64,000 nucleotides of DNA from NCBI GenBank assembly GCA_023953845.1, contig JAMLJC010000001.1:2046001-2110000 (forward strand), written 5' to 3'. Below are positions 1-8,412 of the stretch, one piece after another. The notes under the pieces are model-generated. The model worked only from the letters and a program-made list of their open reading frames with translations, had not been told where the DNA came from and did no database searches. The position numbers and the translations under genes were made by a program. Position 1 is the stretch's first letter. The number at the start of each line of letters is the position of its first letter. The stretch is from Rhizobiaceae bacterium (GTDB taxonomy: Bacteria; Pseudomonadota; Alphaproteobacteria; Rhizobiales; Rhizobiaceae).

Positions 1-1
1 T

Positions 2-757
2 AGCTGGCCGCTCGTGGCCACGACCGGTGTGGAGCGCGGCGAAGCCATGCACGACTTCTGGACGAACCTGCGATCGGGCCTGACGCTGGGATTGCCGGTG
101 ATCGGCCTGCTCATTCTCGGCACCATATGGATCGTGCACCTGCTTCGCGCCGACACGGAAAGACGCTTGCAGCTCGAACAGGCCCTCGAACGGAACCAGT
201 TCCTGCTTCGCGAGATCCATCACCGGGTGAAGAACAATCTGCAGGCCGTATCGTCTCTGGTGCAGTTGCAGACGCTGGACCCCGACGCCAAGACCGACAT
301 GCGGCGGCGTATCGCGGCGATGGTCGCGGTGCACGAGCAGATCTACCGATCGGACCAGTTCGATCGTGTGGAGCTCGCTCCCTATGTCGACCGGCTCATC
401 AAGGACATAGCGGCGGGATACACCAGCAACGTCGATGTCGAGATGAAGCTCGACGCGGTCAGCATCGGGCGCGATCAGGCGCTCCCGGTCGGCCTCATCA
501 TCAATGAACTCGTTTCGAACGCTTTCAAGCACGCATTCGCCAAGCAGAAGAAGGGACGCCTCGAGGTCTCGCTGACCCGCGACGGCGAAAACGTCCGCCT
601 GGTCGTCAAGGATGACGGCCCCGGCTATGTCCCGGGCCGCCGGAAGGACGGCATGGGCAGCCGGCTGATCGGCGGTTTCGTCCAGCAGGTCGAGGGGACG
701 CTCGACACGGACACGTCGAACGGTACCCGGGTGACGGTGACGTTCCCGCCGAACTGA
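2..757 (+). CDS. Sensor histidine kinase, HisKA_2/HWE-like (5' end outside window)
   Basis: The reading frame is open to the left edge with no stop, so the true start lies outside; an internal GTG at 14 is probably not the start. After a short periplasmic-looking tail comes one membrane helix (GLPVIGLLILGTIWIVHLL), then a HisKA_2 phosphoacceptor box (REIHHRVKNNLQAVSSL). An HATPase_c domain follows with an N-box (INELVSNAFKHAF), a G1 box (DDGPGY) and a G2-like glycine run (GMGSRLIGGF). In this family an extracytoplasmic sensor drives autophosphorylation of the His in the box. No response regulator lies beside it in the visible DNA, so the partner is unknown. The kinase class is secure; the signal is not readable here. 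Confidence 0.88.
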   Translation, partial: SWPLVATTGVERGEAMHDFWTNLRSGLTLGLPVIGLLILGTIWIVHLLRADTERRLQLEQALERNQFLLREIHHRVKNNLQAVSSLVQLQTLDPDAKTDMRRRIAAMVAVHEQIYRSDQFDRVELAPYVDRLIKDIAAGYTSNVDVEMKLDAVSIGRDQALPVGLIINELVSNAFKHAFAKQKKGRLEVSLTRDGENVRLVVKDDGPGYVPGRRKDGMGSRLIGGFVQQVEGTLDTDTSNGTRVTVTFPPN

Positions 758-785
758 CGGCACATGCGATTTCGGGCGCGGGCGC

Positions 786-1073
786 TCAGTTGCCGGCCGG
801 CCTGTCATAGGCCCGGCGCAGTTCGTCCTTTGCTTTCTCCAGCACTTTCCTGCGGCTCTCCGGAAGGTTCTTGCCGGCACGATTGATGTAGAAGGTCAGC
901 ATGGACATGGCGGAGCGGAAAGGTTCCGTCTTGCGCTTCGTGCTCCTGTCGGCCGAGCGCTTCAACGACGCGGCGATCTCCTTCGGATCGTCTTTCTCGA
1001 ACACATGCGGTTCCAGTTCGAGCGCGTCGCTGTGCTCGGTCACCTCGGCGGACCATTTTTCCTTTTCTGCCAT
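786..1073 (-). CDS. DUF3175 family small protein
   Basis: A 95-residue soluble, charged protein. It has the conserved block of the DUF3175 family (KWSAEVTEHSDALELEP near the N-terminus, then EIAASLKRSADRS and SAMSMLTFYINRAGKNL). The function of the family is unknown. The start ATG at 1073 is preceded by a GGAGAA ribosome-binding site. It stands tail to tail with the sensor kinase and is followed upstream on the same strand by a proline-rich small gene, a common pairing in rhizobia. Full family length, intact. Confidence 0.85.
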   Translation of the reverse strand: MAEKEKWSAEVTEHSDALELEPHVFEKDDPKEIAASLKRSADRSTKRKTEPFRSAMSMLTFYINRAGKNLPESRRKVLEKAKDELRRAYDRPAGN

Positions 1074-1096
1074 GGAGCTTCTCCGGTTTCGTTCGG

Positions 1097-1336
1097 CTAT
1101 CGAAATGCCGTGGGCGCCGGGAAATCCGGCACGGAGGGCACTTCGGGCGGCGTTCCGGGCGGTATTTCGATGGGCTCTCTTTCCGGTGACGGAACCGGGT
1201 CCGGCGTCGGCGGAGGAATGCCGGGCGGCTCGTCCGGTTGCGGCGTCTCGGGCGGAAAGGGAGGCCGGGCCGGCTCCGGATTGGGATTGCCCGATGTCGG
1301 CTGCGGGATGTCGGGATCAGGCGTGTGACTGTTCAT
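1097..1336 (-). CDS. Proline-rich small hypothetical protein
   Basis: A 79-residue protein made almost wholly of Pro, Glu, Asp, Gly, Ser and Thr (PEPxPP-like repeats), with no signal peptide, membrane helix or cysteine. Low-complexity proteins of this kind are annotated near DUF3175 genes in Mesorhizobium relatives, so it is kept as a gene. Only composition supports it, and a chance open frame in GC-rich DNA is possible. It lies 23 bp upstream of the DUF3175 start on the same strand. The DNA from 1337 to 1540 shows no gene. Confidence 0.5.
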   Translation of the reverse strand: MNSHTPDPDIPQPTSGNPNPEPARPPFPPETPQPDEPPGIPPPTPDPVPSPEREPIEIPPGTPPEVPSVPDFPAPTAFR

Positions 1337-1540
1337 CGAACATGCGCTCAGGGTCTATCAACCCTAATTCGAGCGCGCGCGAAGTGTTCCTTGCATCGGC
1401 TCGCGACTGTCGAGGCGGTCGTCATCGGCGGACATTCGCTGGCACAATCGGCTACCCGCCCGCTGAGCCAGAAGAGCGGCTGGCGCATGTCGTCGCGACA
1501 GTGCTAGCCTTCCGGCCCTGCCAACATTCGTGGGAAAAGC

Positions 1541-3208
1541 ATGGCGGAGCACGCCGACCTGATTGTCGTCAACGCCAGGGTGCTGACCGTCGACGATGAC
1601 AATCCGAGAGCCGAAGCCGTGGCGGTGAAGGGCGACCGCATCGTCGCCGTGGGCGACAGGTCCGCCGTGACCGATTTCGCCGGTCCGGCGACCAGAATTC
1701 TCGATGCGGCGGGCGGCTCGGTCGTGCCCGGCTTCATCGAGGCGCACATGCATCTTTTCGCCGGCGCGGCGGAACTCTCGCATCTGCAGCTTTCCGGCGT
1801 TCACGGTTTTGATGCGCTGGCAGAGGCCGTCCGCGCCCACGCCGCCGCGCATCCCGGCAGCGGCCTGTTGCAGGCGCAGGGGACCGACTACACGATCCTG
1901 TCGAAGGACGAGCCGGTCACGCGCCATCACCTCGACCGCATCATGCCCGACCGGCCCTTCGCCATGACCGCGTCCGATCACCACACCATGTGGGCGAACA
2001 CGAAGGCGCTGGAAATGGCGGGCCTGCTGCACGGCAGGAAGCTCGGCCCGGGCAACGAGATCGTCATGGGCGCCGATGGCCTGGCCGAAGGCGAGCTGCG
2101 CGAGAGCGAGGCGTTCCGACCGCTGCTCGACGCCGCCGGCGAGGGCAGGGCGCGGCTGGGGTTGGACACCGGCGGCGAGCCCGAGCCCTATCCGACGCCG
2201 GCCGGCAAGGCCGCCGACCGCGCCGTGATGAAGCGCGGGCTCGAATGGTGCGCGCGCCACGGCATCACCTCGGTGCAGAACATGGACGGCAACCTCTACC
2301 AGCTCGAACTGCTGGGCGAGCTGGAGGCTGAGGGTGATCTCCTCTGCCGCGTGAAGGTACCGTTCCACTTCAAGAATTTCATGACGACGGAGATGCTCGC
2401 CAGGGCGAGCGCGATGGCAGAACGATACGCGTCCGACTGGCTGTCCTCCGGCATGGTGAAGGTGTTCATGGACGGCGTGCTGGACAGCTGGACCGCCGTC
2501 ATGATCGAACCCTATGCCGACCGGCCGGGATGGGTCGGCGAGCCGCTTTTCACGCAGGACGCTTTCGACGCGCTGGCCGTCGAGGCCGACCGGCGCGGGC
2601 TGCAGATCGCCGTCCACGCCATCGGCGACGGCGCCGTACGCTCCGTGCTCGATGGCTACGCGGCGGCGCGGCGGGCGAACGGCATCCGCGACAGTAGGCA
2701 CCGCATCGAGCACATAGAGGTCGTCCATCCGGACGACATCCCCCGCTTCGCGGCGCTCGGCGTGCTGGCCTCCATGCAGCCGCCGCATCCGCCCGGCCTC
2801 GCCGGCTTCCCGCTGGAGCCGACCGTCTCCCGCATCGGCCGCGAGCGCTGGCCGCTCTCCTACGCATGGCGTACGATGAAGGACGCCGGCGCGCATGTCG
2901 TCTTCGCCTCCGACTGGCCGGTGGCGCCGATCGATCCGATTCTCGGCATTCAGGCGGCGATGCGGCGCAGGCCGTGGGCCCAGGGCAATCCGGACCAGAG
3001 TTTTGGCCTGATGGAGGCGCTTGCCGGCTATACGGCGGAGGGTGCCTATGCCGAGTTCGCCGAGGATCGTAAGGGCAGGCTGAAACCCGGTTATCTCGCC
3101 GACCTCGTCGTGCTTTCAGGCGATCTCGAAGCTACGCCCGCCGATGCTCTGGCGGCGATACGGCCGGTGACGACCATCGCTGGAGGAAGGATCACCTACG
3201 AGGCCTAG
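1541..3208 (+). CDS. Amidohydrolase family protein, YtcJ-like (Amidohydro_3)
   Basis: A 555-residue metal-dependent hydrolase of the YtcJ group. The N-terminal beta domain (ADLIVVNARVLTVDD) leads into the metal-binding HxH motif of the TIM barrel (PGFIEAHMHLF). Later come QIAVHAIGDGAV and HRIEHIEVV (metal ligands) and the catalytic aspartate region FASDWPVAPIDP. Members hydrolyse amide or imide bonds in small molecules; the substrate cannot be read from sequence. There is no signal peptide, so it is cytoplasmic. It lies 94 bp before a polyamine-type ABC importer on the same strand, so it may act on the imported compound (inference). Confidence 0.88.
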   Translation: MAEHADLIVVNARVLTVDDDNPRAEAVAVKGDRIVAVGDRSAVTDFAGPATRILDAAGGSVVPGFIEAHMHLFAGAAELSHLQLSGVHGFDALAEAVRAHAAAHPGSGLLQAQGTDYTILSKDEPVTRHHLDRIMPDRPFAMTASDHHTMWANTKALEMAGLLHGRKLGPGNEIVMGADGLAEGELRESEAFRPLLDAAGEGRARLGLDTGGEPEPYPTPAGKAADRAVMKRGLEWCARHGITSVQNMDGNLYQLELLGELEAEGDLLCRVKVPFHFKNFMTTEMLARASAMAERYASDWLSSGMVKVFMDGVLDSWTAVMIEPYADRPGWVGEPLFTQDAFDALAVEADRRGLQIAVHAIGDGAVRSVLDGYAAARRANGIRDSRHRIEHIEVVHPDDIPRFAALGVLASMQPPHPPGLAGFPLEPTVSRIGRERWPLSYAWRTMKDAGAHVVFASDWPVAPIDPILGIQAAMRRRPWAQGNPDQSFGLMEALAGYTAEGAYAEFAEDRKGRLKPGYLADLVVLSGDLEATPADALAAIRPVTTIAGGRITYEA

Positions 3209-3302
3209 ACGCATCGCACCGGGTTGCCAAGGCCGGTGCCGTGTGCTGACATCGCATCGGGAACGAAGGCGCCGACAGAGCGCGGCAGACAGTGGGGTTC
3301 GC

Positions 3303-4397
3303 GTGCCGGAAAAGCCGGATCGGAATGCCGTCGAGGTCAAGGGTGTTTCCAAGGTCTTCGGGTCTGGCGACGCGCAGTTCGCGGCGTTGAAGGATGTCGA
3401 CGTCGCCATTCGCGAGAACGAGTTCTTCACCCTGCTGGGGCCGTCGGGCTGCGGCAAGACCACGCTGCTCAGGCTGATCGCCGGCTTCGACTATCCGACG
3501 TCCGGCGAGATCCGCCTCTATGGCGAGGATATCGCCGCGCTGCCGCCTTTCCGGCGGCCGGTGAACACGGTTTTCCAGAGCTATGCGCTCTTCCCGCACA
3601 TGACGGTCGGCCAGAACATCGCTTTCGGGCTGGAGATGCTCGGCAGGCCGAAGGCCGAGATCAATGCGCGCGTCGACCAGATGCTCTCGCTGGTGCGCAT
3701 GCAGGAGCTCAGGAACCGCAAGACCAGCCAGATTTCCGGCGGCCAGCAGCAGCGTGTGGCGCTCGCCCGCGCGCTCGCGCCGCAGCCCAAGGTGCTGCTG
3801 CTCGACGAGCCGCTCTCCGCGCTCGACTACAAGTTGCGCAAGGAGATGCAGATCGAGCTGAAGCGCCTGCAGAACGAGACGGGCATCACCTTCATCTTCG
3901 TCACCCACGACCAGGAGGAGGCGCTGACCATGTCGGACCGCATCGCGGTCATGTCGGCCGGGCGCATCCTCCAGGTGGGCGGCCCTCACGACATCTACGA
4001 TCATCCGGCCGAGCGCTTCGTGGCGGACTTCATCGGCGAGACGAATTTCCTGCCGGCGACCGTGATGTCGGTTTCCGAAGGCCGGGCGTGGATAAGGCTG
4101 TCGTCGGGGATTGCGATCGCGGCGTCGCTGCCCGCCGGCTTCACGCCGAAGGAAGCGGTGACCGTGGTGGTGCGGCCCGAGCATGCGCGTCTCATGCGCG
4201 AGGACTCCACGCTGAACGGCACTGTGGACAATGTCGTCTATTTCGGCACCGACACGCATTTCCACGTGACGCTGGACGACGGCAGCCGCTTCATCGTACG
4301 CCAGCAGAACGCCCGCGGCGGCGGACCGGATTTCGCAGCGGGCGGCCGCGTCGGCATCTTCATCGGCGACGATGCCGCCCAGGTGCTGAAGGACTGA
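3303..4397 (+). CDS. potA: ABC transporter ATP-binding protein, spermidine/putrescine type (PotA-like)
   Basis: A 364-residue ATPase of the PotA family. It has Walker A GPSGCGKT near residue 46, a Q-loop, the signature ISGGQQQR, Walker B VLLLDEPLSALD, the H-loop region FVTHDQEEAL, and a C-terminal TOBE-like domain (FIGETNFLPATV onward). The GTG at 3303 is chosen because it gives the family's usual N-terminus. An in-frame GTG at 3243 would add 20 unconserved Arg-rich residues. The permease starts 2 bp after its stop. It energises import of a cationic small molecule, probably a polyamine or related amine; specificity is unproven. Confidence 0.9.
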   Translation: MPEKPDRNAVEVKGVSKVFGSGDAQFAALKDVDVAIRENEFFTLLGPSGCGKTTLLRLIAGFDYPTSGEIRLYGEDIAALPPFRRPVNTVFQSYALFPHMTVGQNIAFGLEMLGRPKAEINARVDQMLSLVRMQELRNRKTSQISGGQQQRVALARALAPQPKVLLLDEPLSALDYKLRKEMQIELKRLQNETGITFIFVTHDQEEALTMSDRIAVMSAGRILQVGGPHDIYDHPAERFVADFIGETNFLPATVMSVSEGRAWIRLSSGIAIAASLPAGFTPKEAVTVVVRPEHARLMREDSTLNGTVDNVVYFGTDTHFHVTLDDGSRFIVRQQNARGGGPDFAAGGRVGIFIGDDAAQVLKD

Positions 4398-4399
4398 CC

Positions 4400-5323
4400 A
4401 TGGCAAGCGCTGCGGAGGTCGCCCTGCAGGCCGAGCGGAAGGACATCCGCTCCCGCTGGCTTCTGTCCGCGCCGGCCCTCGTCATCATCTTTCTCGCGGC
4501 CATCGGCCCGCTCTTCGTCATGCTCTATTATTCATTCCTGGTGAAGGGCGACTACGGCGACGTCAAGCTCGGCCAGTATTCGCTGGACGGCTGGTTCTCC
4601 GTGCTGTTCGAGCGCGACATATTCGACGATACGGTCGGCTTCGCCAGCGCGCACATCTCCATCTGGTGGCGGTCGGTGAAGCTGTCGATCGTGACGACGC
4701 TGCTGACGCTCCTGTTCGGTTTCCCGACGGCCTATTTCATCGCCACGCGCCCGGCGCGGACGCGCGAGGTCTGGGTCTTCCTCGTGACCATTCCGTTCTG
4801 GACGAATCTCCTGATCCGCACCTTCGCCATGCAGCAGGTAATCCGCAACGAGGGCATCCTCAACACGGTCCTGATCTGGAGCGGCGTCGTCGACCAGCCG
4901 GTCCAGATCATGTACACCGATACCGCCATCCTTTTCGGCATGGTCTACGTCTACCTGCCGCTGATGGTGCTGCCGCTCTACGCTAGCATGGAGAAGCTGG
5001 ATTTCCGGCTGGTGGAGGCAGGCTACGATCTCTACGCCACGCGGCTGAAGGTGCTCTGGCGCATCATCATCCCGCTGGTCAGGCCGGGCATCGTCGCCGG
5101 CTCGATCCTCGTCTTCATCCCCTCGCTCGGCGCCTACGTCATCCCGCGCGTGCTCGGCGGCGGCAAGAACATGATGCTGGGCAACCTGATCGAGCAGCAG
5201 TTCGGCTCGGGCCGCAACTGGCCGCTGGGCGCGGCGATCTCGATCACCCTGATGGCTGTTGTGATGCTGGCCCTTCTCGTCTACGTGCGCAACGAAACCC
5301 GCTCCGGGGCGCAGCATGGCTAG
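4400..5323 (+). CDS. potB: ABC transporter permease, PotB-like
   Basis: A 307-residue inner-membrane protein with about six helices (first helix ALVIIFLAAIGPLFVMLYYS). It carries the BPD_transp_1 EAA loop near residue 210 (EAGYDLYATRLKVLWRIIIP) that docks on the ATPase. The start ATG at 4400 lies just after the ATPase stop. Its 3' end overlaps the next permease by 8 bp, which indicates translational coupling. A longer in-frame reading back to 3224 overlaps the ATPase gene in another frame and is rejected. Confidence 0.9.
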   Translation: MASAAEVALQAERKDIRSRWLLSAPALVIIFLAAIGPLFVMLYYSFLVKGDYGDVKLGQYSLDGWFSVLFERDIFDDTVGFASAHISIWWRSVKLSIVTTLLTLLFGFPTAYFIATRPARTREVWVFLVTIPFWTNLLIRTFAMQQVIRNEGILNTVLIWSGVVDQPVQIMYTDTAILFGMVYVYLPLMVLPLYASMEKLDFRLVEAGYDLYATRLKVLWRIIIPLVRPGIVAGSILVFIPSLGAYVIPRVLGGGKNMMLGNLIEQQFGSGRNWPLGAAISITLMAVVMLALLVYVRNETRSGAQHG

Positions 5324-6122
5324 AAGGGCGGCCTTCGACCTGCGCAGCCAGCCGGGCTTCACCTTCCTGGCGCTCTTCACCTTCTTCGCGCTCTATCTGC
5401 CGATCGCGGCGCTGGTCGTCTATGCGTTCAACGCCGGTGAATCGATCGCCATATGGGAAGGCTTCTCGCTGCGCTGGTTCGTGTCGGCGGCCGAAAACGA
5501 CCGCGTGCAGGATGCGGCGCTGCGCTCGCTGGTTCTGGCCGTCTGCGCCGCGTTGATCGCCACCGTCGCCGCCACAATGGCCGCCATCGCCACGACACGG
5601 ACGAAACCCTATCCGGGGCTGACCTTCAAATACGCCTTCATCAACCAGCCGCTGATGGTGCCGGAGATCGTGACGGCGGTGGCGCTGCTGATCGTCTTCT
5701 CCCGCGTCAAGGTATGGACCGGATATTCCGGCCTCGGCTATCTGATCGCGGCCCATTCCGCCTTCTGCATTCCCTTCGCATACCTGCCGATCCGGGCGCG
5801 GCTGGAGAGCATGGACCTGACGCTGGAGCGGGCCGCCGCCGACCTCTACGCCACGCCGTGGAAGGCCTTTCGTTTCGTCACGCTGCCGTTGCTCAGGCCC
5901 GGCATCATCGCCGGCTTCATGCTGGCCTTCGTCATTTCGCTGGACGACGTCGTCATCACCGAGTTCGTGAAATCGGGCGGGCAGGATACGCTGCCGACAT
6001 ACATGCTCGGCCAGCTCCGGCGCGAGACGACGCCGGAGATCAACGCCATCGCCACGGTCTTCCTGCTGATCTCCGTCGTGCTCGTGACCGTCTTCTTCTT
6101 CATCAACCGCCGTAAAACGTAA
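5316..6122 (+). CDS. potC: ABC transporter permease, PotC-like
   Basis: A 268-residue second permease of the PotBC-type heterodimer. It has a first helix at about 10-30 (FLALFTFFALYLPIAALVVY) and the EAA-type loop ERAAADLYATPWKAFRFV near residue 170. This is followed by PLLRPGIIAGFMLAF and the conserved SLDDVVITEFV segment typical of PotC. It overlaps the preceding permease and lies 24 bp before the binding-protein gene, so the four genes form one transcription unit. Confidence 0.9.
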   Translation: MARRAAFDLRSQPGFTFLALFTFFALYLPIAALVVYAFNAGESIAIWEGFSLRWFVSAAENDRVQDAALRSLVLAVCAALIATVAATMAAIATTRTKPYPGLTFKYAFINQPLMVPEIVTAVALLIVFSRVKVWTGYSGLGYLIAAHSAFCIPFAYLPIRARLESMDLTLERAAADLYATPWKAFRFVTLPLLRPGIIAGFMLAFVISLDDVVITEFVKSGGQDTLPTYMLGQLRRETTPEINAIATVFLLISVVLVTVFFFINRRKT

Positions 6123-6146
6123 CAAGACAATCAACGGAGACAGGAA

Positions 6147-7181
6147 ATGACAGGGACACTGAAACTCACGATCGCGGGCGCGGCGCTGCTGGCGCTCGGC
6201 GGTCTCGCCCGCGCCGAAGGCGAGCTCAACATCTACAACTGGGGCGACTACACCAGCCCCGAGCTGATCAAGAAGTTCGAGGAAGAGCACAAGGTCAAGG
6301 TGACCATCACCGACTACGATTCCAACGACACGGCTCTGGCCAAGGTTCGTGCCGGTGGCCACGGCTTCGACATCGTCGTCCCTTCGGCCAATTACGTGCC
6401 GATCTGGGTGAACGAAGGCCTCCTGCTGGAGGCCCGGCCCGACCAGATGGAGAACTTCAAGAATGTCGACGAACGCTGGGTGAATGTGCCGTGGGACGAA
6501 GGCCGCCACTACACCGTGCCGTGGCAGTGGGGTCTTTCCGGCATCGGCGTCAACACCAAGGTCTATGGCGGCGACATCAACACCTCCGCCATCTTCCTCG
6601 ATCCGCCGGCGGAACTGGTCGGCAAGATCAATGTCGAGCCGGAAATGACGGACGTGCTCTTCGCCACGATAAAATATTTCGGCGGCGACTGGTGCACCGA
6701 CGACAAGGAGCTTTTGAAGAAGGTGCGCGACAAGCTGCTGGAGGCGAAGGCCAAGTGGCTGTCGATGGACTACAGCGTGACCGAGAAGCTGCCGGCCGGC
6801 GACTACTCGGCCGTCTACTATTGGAACGGCGCCATCATGCGCTCGCGCCTGAAGAACCCGGACATCAAGTTCGGCTATCCGAAGGAAGGCTATCCGCTGT
6901 TCATGGACAGCGTGGCGATTCTCAAGGATGCGAAGAACGTCGACAACGCCAGGCTGTTCATGAACTTCATCATGCTGCCGGAGAACGCCGCGCTGATCTC
7001 GTCCTTCGCCAAATACGCCAACGGCATCAAGGGCTCGCAGGAGTTCATGCCGGAGGATATGAAGACGGCGCCGGAACTCGTCATCCCGGCCGAGTTCGAG
7101 AAGGCCGGCGAGTTCCTGCAGGCCTGCTCGCCTGAGGTTTCAAGCCTCTATTCGCGCATCTGGACCGATATCCAGAAGTAG
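6147..7181 (+). CDS. potD: Periplasmic polyamine-type solute-binding protein (PotD/PotF-like)
   Basis: A 344-residue binding protein with a Sec signal peptide (hydrophobic core AGAALLALGGLARA, cleavage near residue 23). The mature start ELNIYNWGDYTSPELIKKFE is the hallmark of PotD/PotF proteins. Aromatic and acidic residues typical of polyamine sites appear (NWGDY, VPWQWGLSG, YYWNGA). A GGAGACAGG ribosome-binding site precedes the ATG. It is last in the operon, ahead of a strong hairpin terminator. The ligand could be putrescine, spermidine or a related amine; the family call is firm, the exact ligand is not. Confidence 0.9.
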   Translation: MTGTLKLTIAGAALLALGGLARAEGELNIYNWGDYTSPELIKKFEEEHKVKVTITDYDSNDTALAKVRAGGHGFDIVVPSANYVPIWVNEGLLLEARPDQMENFKNVDERWVNVPWDEGRHYTVPWQWGLSGIGVNTKVYGGDINTSAIFLDPPAELVGKINVEPEMTDVLFATIKYFGGDWCTDDKELLKKVRDKLLEAKAKWLSMDYSVTEKLPAGDYSAVYYWNGAIMRSRLKNPDIKFGYPKEGYPLFMDSVAILKDAKNVDNARLFMNFIMLPENAALISSFAKYANGIKGSQEFMPEDMKTAPELVIPAEFEKAGEFLQACSPEVSSLYSRIWTDIQK

Positions 7182-7213
7182 CCTGAATATCCGCGCGACT
7201 CTCGAGAGGAGTG

Positions 7214-7237
7214 AACGGCCGCCATTGCGCGGCCGTT
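7214..7237 (+). terminator. Hairpin terminator between convergent potD and nagA
   Basis: A perfect 9-bp stem (AACGGCCGC at 7214-7222 with GCGGCCGTT at 7229-7237) around a 6-nt loop, followed by a short T run. It sits 33 bp after the transporter operon and 6 bp before the nagA stop on the other strand, so it can serve both directions. Confidence 0.8.
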
Positions 7238-7242
7238 TGAGT

Positions 7243-8412
7243 TCAGCCGAACACCTTGTCGCCCCTGATCCAGACGCCCTGAACGGCCAGCGCATCCGAA
7301 AGATGGACGAGGCTGGCGTCGGTTCCGGCGCCTAGCCTTCCGACGCGGTTTTCCGCGCGCACGGCGCGGGCCGGATAAAGCGTCGCCATGCGCAACGCTT
7401 CCTCGATCGGCAGGCCGATCTTCTCATGCATGAAACGCACGGCCGAGATCATGTCGAGGTCGGCGCCCGCCAGCGTGCCGTCTCCAAGGCGCAGACTGCC
7501 GTCCTTGCGGAAGATGGTGCGGCCGTTGAGCGTGAAGGACGCCATGTCCGTGCCGATCGTCGCCATGGCATCGGTGACGAGGAAAATCCTTCCGGGACCG
7601 TTCTTGGCGCGGAGCGCAATGCCGATCGAGACCGGATCGACATGGATGCCATCGGCGATCAGGCCGGCGTCGAGCGTGCCGATGTCAAGCACGGCGCCCG
7701 CGACGCCGGGTTCGCGATTGGTGATCTGGCTCATCGCGTTGAAGAGATGCGTGGCCATGGAAGCGCCGGCATCCGCCAGTTCGGCGGCACCCGCATAGGT
7801 CGTATCGGTGTGGCCGATGCTCACGGTGACGCCGGCATCGGCGAGCGCCCTTGCCTGCGCGGGCTCGACCGATTCCCGCGCCACCGTCGAGAGAAGCACC
7901 GGAACCCGCGCGCGCGACGCGATCAGGAACGCCTGGTCCTCCGCCGTCATCGGCCGTATCAGCTTCGGGTCATGCGCGCCCTTGCGCGCGACGGAAAGAT
8001 GCGGGCCTTCGAGGTGCAGGCCGAGCAGGCCGGGAACGCCGGCCTCCAGCGCGGCGGCGCAGGCATCCACCGCCCGCGCCGTGATTTCCGGCGTGTCGGT
8101 GATCAGCGTGACCAGCAGGGCCGTGGTGCCGAAGGGCGCATGGGCGGCGCAGATGGTGCGGATCGCCTCGACATCCTGCCGGTCGTTGAGCATGACGCCG
8201 CCGCCGCCATTGACCTGCAGATCGACGAAGCCGGGCGCGAGAATGCCGCCATCGAGTTTTGTCGCCTCGGCGTCCGGTGGGATCGCGTTGGCCGCGACGA
8301 TGCCCTCGACCTTCGCATCCCGCGTGACCAGCGCGGCATCGTCATGCCAGATCTCGCCGTCGAAAATGCGTGCGCCGACGAAGGCGCGGCGGTCTGTCCC
8401 GTTCGTGCTCAT
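7243..8412 (-). CDS. nagA: N-acetylglucosamine-6-phosphate deacetylase
   Basis: A 389-residue amidohydrolase that removes acetate from GlcNAc-6-phosphate to give glucosamine-6-phosphate. Hallmarks are LAPGFVDLQVNGGGGV, HLEGPHLS, VSIGHTDTTYA, THLFNAMSQ and FLVTDAMATIG, the last with the catalytic Asp. Length matches the family (about 380). Its ATG overlaps the stop of the upstream kinase by 4 bp (ATGA), so the two are co-translated. No GlcNAc transporter or nagB is in the window. Confidence 0.93.
   Translation of the reverse strand: MSTNGTDRRAFVGARIFDGEIWHDDAALVTRDAKVEGIVAANAIPPDAEATKLDGGILAPGFVDLQVNGGGGVMLNDRQDVEAIRTICAAHAPFGTTALLVTLITDTPEITARAVDACAAALEAGVPGLLGLHLEGPHLSVARKGAHDPKLIRPMTAEDQAFLIASRARVPVLLSTVARESVEPAQARALADAGVTVSIGHTDTTYAGAAELADAGASMATHLFNAMSQITNREPGVAGAVLDIGTLDAGLIADGIHVDPVSIGIALRAKNGPGRIFLVTDAMATIGTDMASFTLNGRTIFRKDGSLRLGDGTLAGADLDMISAVRFMHEKIGLPIEEALRMATLYPARAVRAENRVGRLGAGTDASLVHLSDALAVQGVWIRGDKVFG

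Noticed and set aside
3224..4399. 392-codon extension fused in frame to the PotB-like permease
   Set aside because: It overlaps the ATPase gene in another frame; the ATG at 4400 gives a normal permease directly after the ATPase stop.
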